Origin: Bacteroidales bacterium
Lineage (GTDB): Bacteria > Bacteroidota > Bacteroidia > Bacteroidales > Paludibacteraceae
Length of the DNA stretch: 7,304 nucleotides
Reading direction: 5' to 3'
Assembly (NCBI GenBank): GCA_900769035.1
Contig: CAAGFD010000250.1
Span: 1-7,304 of the forward strand
A program made the translations under genes and the position numbers. Position 1 is the stretch's first letter. Each line of letters opens with the position of its first letter. Below the pieces are notes generated by a model. That model had not been told where the DNA came from. It saw nothing but the letters and a program-made list of their open reading frames with translations, and did no database searches. This document shows positions 5,498-7,304 of this stretch, piece after piece.

Positions 5498-5852
5498 ATG
5501 GATACATATAGTCAGGGTCGCACAGCTGTCTTCTTATCTCTGCCCATCCTACAAAGCCTCCGATGTTCTTGTCATCAATATATACGTCTGCATATACTTT
5601 TTGCCCTCCACTGCCGTATTGTGCTATATTATCTGGCGCCGCTCTGTTGATGCGGTCGAATGGTATCTTATGCTCGAGCAAGAAGTTGATACAGTCAATC
5701 ATCGCCTCCCCTTGTCTACAGGTCCATATTATAATGTAATTGCCTTCGAGGTGTAGCCTCTCTATTGTGTCTTTTGCGTCCGGCATCAAGTAGCCGATGC
5801 CTGGATAGGCATCTGTTACTATCGTACCGTCAAAGTCTATCGCTATTATCAT
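5496..5852 (-). CDS. HAD-superfamily phosphatase, small BT0820-like
   Basis: This 118-residue protein is a cap-less HAD-fold hydrolase, expected to remove a phosphate group from a small substrate through an aspartyl-phosphate intermediate. All four motifs are present: motif I DFDGT with nucleophile Asp6 and acid/base Asp8; motif II at the end of a hydrophobic strand, IIIWTCR with Thr44; the motif III lysine Lys85 (GGQKVYADV); and motif IV YIDDKN with Asp93 and Asp94 for magnesium. It resembles small HAD proteins often found in Bacteroides genomes and their phages. The substrate is unknown, though nucleotide or sugar phosphates are possible. The start overlaps the end of the zinc-finger gene by 23 bases and has its own strong AGGAGG site. 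As an early gene it could modify the host nucleotide pool, which is inference. Confidence 0.9.
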   Translation of the reverse strand: MIIAIDFDGTIVTDAYPGIGYLMPDAKDTIERLHLEGNYIIIWTCRQGEAMIDCINFLLEHKIPFDRINRAAPDNIAQYGSGGQKVYADVYIDDKNIGGFVGWAEIRRQLCDPDYMYP

Positions 5853-6024
5853 CGAGTCCTCCTTGATATGGTAATATTGTTACTTTGCCTGTTGTATGCT
5901 TAATAACACGTCCGGTTCCTGCGCATAAATCACATGTTATCTCTCCATCTTCTGTCATCAATGTGCCTGTGCCTCCGCATCGCCCGCATATCTCTACTTT
6001 TTTATAATCGAAATTCTTTGTCAT
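5830..6024 (-). CDS. Small zinc-finger protein with two DnaJ-type CxxCxGxG repeats
   Basis: This 64-residue protein contains two copies of the DnaJ cysteine-rich repeat: CGRCGGTG (13-20) and CDLCAGTG (31-38). The four cysteines (13, 16, 31, 34) should bind one zinc ion, like half of the DnaJ zinc domain. No J domain or other DnaJ part is present, so it is not a chaperone by itself. Stand-alone proteins of this kind occur in phages and probably bind nucleic acid or a partner protein. The C-terminal third (TTGKVTILPYQGGLDDNSDRL region) is strand then disordered. AGGAGG lies six bases before the ATG and overlaps the stop of the DUF3164 gene. The end overlaps the HAD gene by 23 bases, so the two are probably made together. 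Confidence 0.82.
   Translation of the reverse strand: MTKNFDYKKVEICGRCGGTGTLMTEDGEITCDLCAGTGRVIKHTTGKVTILPYQGGLDDNSDRL
5858..5863 (-). promoter_or_regulatory. Strong Shine-Dalgarno site of the HAD gene
   Basis: The minus strand reads AGGAGG five bases before the ATG at 5852, inside the coding sequence of the upstream zinc-finger gene. It fixes the HAD start and allows translation independent of the overlap. Full-strength sites of this kind are uncommon in Bacteroidetes genes. Confidence 0.8.
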
Positions 6025-6030
6025 ACTGCG

Positions 6031-6036
6031 CCTCCT
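6031..6036 (-). promoter_or_regulatory. Strong Shine-Dalgarno site of the zinc-finger gene
   Basis: The minus strand reads AGGAGG six bases before the ATG at 6024 and directly after the TAA of DUF3164 (6037-6039). It decides the start of this short gene, and its position suggests reinitiation after DUF3164. Confidence 0.82.
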
Positions 6037-6690
6037 TTATGCTTCTGTCATGCCGAGTGCAATGCTCTTCCACTCGCCTTTTTCATCTTTCTCTTCTGCT
6101 CTGATGAACTCCTTGCTAACTACAGGCTGATAAGCGTCTCTGATTATCTTCACCCCTTCGATGAATTTCGCATCGCCCGATTCCTCCGCCATCTTAGAGA
6201 GCTGTAGCACTTTACTTGCTTTCAATGTACCTTTTGCATCGCGGCTCATCAGTCTCTTCACCACTTTAATGAGGGCTTCTGTCTGGTCATCTTTCACAAG
6301 GCTCTCAAGGTATTCCATCACCATCTGTATGCCGTCTTCTGCTGTATCTCGGTAGTTATCGATAATGTACTGTCCGATGGTGATACGCTTGTCTACGTCG
6401 CTATTGGTGAAGGTGTGACTGTACTGACTGCTAACCTTGTCGCCGTATAATCCTACTTTCATCGTCATTATCGTGCGGAAGCTCATACGTATCTCGGCTT
6501 TAACGGCCGCCAAATCGGCACTTAGTTTACGTAGCTTAGGCATACTCTCATTGATGAGTTCATCTACTAATGCTGCATAGGCATCTCTGTTCTCTCTCTT
6601 TTTTGCCTCTGCTCTCTTTGCTTCTTGTTCTTTCTGGAACTTTTCAAAGGCTTCCATGTCCTCTGAATTAATCGTTACTTGCTTTTGCAT
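6037..6690 (-). CDS. DUF3164 family protein of Mu-like phages
   Basis: This 217-residue soluble protein matches DUF3164, a family in the early region of Mu-like transposable phages, often near transposition genes. The N-terminal part (about 10-45) is a highly charged helix rich in Glu, Lys, Arg and Ala, probably a coiled coil. The middle has a DLAAVKAEIRMSF helix and a MKVGLYGDKVSSQYSHTFTNSD segment. The C-terminal half contains RLMSRDAKGTLKASKVLQLSKMAEESGD and a FIEGVKIIRDAY helix, both family-typical. No signal peptide or membrane segment is visible, so it should act in the cytoplasm. Its molecular role is unknown. The start overlaps the preceding gene by 23 bases with no clear Shine-Dalgarno site; the stop lies 12 bases before the zinc-finger gene. 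Together with the head genes it supports a Mu-like phage. Confidence 0.85.
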   Translation of the reverse strand: MQKQVTINSEDMEAFEKFQKEQEAKRAEAKKRENRDAYAALVDELINESMPKLRKLSADLAAVKAEIRMSFRTIMTMKVGLYGDKVSSQYSHTFTNSDVDKRITIGQYIIDNYRDTAEDGIQMVMEYLESLVKDDQTEALIKVVKRLMSRDAKGTLKASKVLQLSKMAEESGDAKFIEGVKIIRDAYQPVVSKEFIRAEEKDEKGEWKSIALGMTEA

Positions 6691-7273
6691 AGCTCTGAAA
6701 TTTATTAATTAATATATTTATAGATTGTGTTATCATCTTCTCCGTGCACTCATTGATGTACATTGTCGGCTCTGCTACATCTCTGTTAGTCTCGAGTGTC
6801 AACTCGCGGGTCAATCTCAATAGTCGAGGCATCTCCGGGTCGGGCTCAAGGTTGAGCACCGAGCAAAATCCGCTGGCTAATGCTGTACAGTAATTAATCA
6901 GCAATAACTCTGCTATTGGCTCTCGCTTATCTCCCTCTATGTCCATCAATGTGTTTAAAATTGTGTATCTTAATATCTCCAGGTCTGCCTTAATCATCTC
7001 CTGTAGCTTATCCATTTCGTCGAGGGTGTCATAGTACTTATCTCCTCCATGGAGCTGTAGTCGGTTGAAGTACTGATGGTAGAGCATCGCCATTTGATTG
7101 CGCATCTGCTTTGCCTTATGCCGGAGTTGTCTGTTATTCCCGCAGTACAGTGTGAATCTCTGATAGCCTTCGTCCATCAAGATAATTGGTACGCTTACCA
7201 ATCGCAATGCATGGCTGTCGCTCACATCAATCACTCCGTAGGCTTCGCTCGCAGTCCTGCTCTTTACCGGCAT
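6668..7273 (-). CDS. Helical protein of unknown function, first visible gene of the minus-strand operon, possibly partial
   Basis: I do not recognise this protein. From the ATG at 7273 it has 201 residues. The N-terminal 50 residues look globular (VIDVSDSHALRLVSVPIILM). The middle, about 55-120, is strongly helical and charged (QLRHKAKQMRNQMAMLYHQYF; DEMDKLQEMIKADLEILRY) and could form a coiled coil. The last third is helical with a TRELTLETNRDVAEP segment. No signal peptide, membrane segment or metal motif is visible. A TTG just upstream (7276) is an alternative start. More important, the frame has no stop up to the window edge (codons from 7303 read TKYIIRKQGL), so the gene may begin outside. 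A weak AGGGA lies before the TTG/ATG. It overlaps DUF3164 by 23 bases, so the two belong to one operon. Confidence 0.7.
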   Translation of the reverse strand: MPVKSRTASEAYGVIDVSDSHALRLVSVPIILMDEGYQRFTLYCGNNRQLRHKAKQMRNQMAMLYHQYFNRLQLHGGDKYYDTLDEMDKLQEMIKADLEILRYTILNTLMDIEGDKREPIAELLLINYCTALASGFCSVLNLEPDPEMPRLLRLTRELTLETNRDVAEPTMYINECTEKMITQSINILINKFQSYAKASND

Positions 7274-7304
7274 CAATCCCTGTTTTCTAATTATATACTT
7301 TGTC

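Overview
The window is part of a Mu-like (transposable, tailed) phage or prophage whose host is most likely in the Bacteroidetes. The gene families point to Mu-like phage: large terminase, DUF1320, DUF935 portal, MuF-type head protein and a Mu gpG-like morphogenesis protein on the plus strand, with DUF3164 on the minus strand. The host call rests on one near-perfect Bacteroidetes-type promoter (TTTG, 19 bases, TATATTTG), on the absence of Shine-Dalgarno sites before most genes, and on a HAD-type phosphatase of a kind common in Bacteroides genomes.

Layout. Bases 1-5191 (plus strand) hold the late head/packaging genes in tight order: the C-terminal part of the large terminase, a DUF1320 protein, the portal, a MuF head protein fused to a foreign AT-rich C-terminal domain, then after a 155-base gap a gpG-like protein and a probable tail-completion/terminator protein. 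Three of the junctions are 4-base stop/start overlaps, which suggests translational coupling. Bases 5225-7304 (minus strand) hold a convergent operon. In its own direction of transcription this reads: a helical protein of unknown function that may enter from beyond the window, DUF3164, a small DnaJ-type zinc-finger protein, a HAD phosphatase, and a small basic protein with an acidic tail. Each strand ends in its own hairpin terminator, and the two terminators are offset so that late read-through would run antisense across the last early gene.

The most interesting part is 3529-4283. The MuF gene changes composition within one reading frame: the first 14 arginine codons are all CGN and the last 12 are all AGA/AGG, and local G+C falls from about one half to about one fifth. 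The appended C-terminal domain looks like a polymorphic-toxin nuclease, with an E...D...DxK pattern resembling PD-(D/E)XK or CdiA-CT enzymes. No protein-sized immunity gene follows it. The gap instead holds a self-contained minus-strand unit: a Bacteroidetes promoter, about 100 structured nucleotides with an 11-base direct repeat, and an intrinsic terminator that overlaps the toxin stop codon. This looks like a small RNA gene and is a candidate partner, regulator or RNA-type antidote of the toxin, or an independent RNA moron. That functional link is inference.

The major capsid protein, protease, tail genes, transposase and MuB are not in the window.
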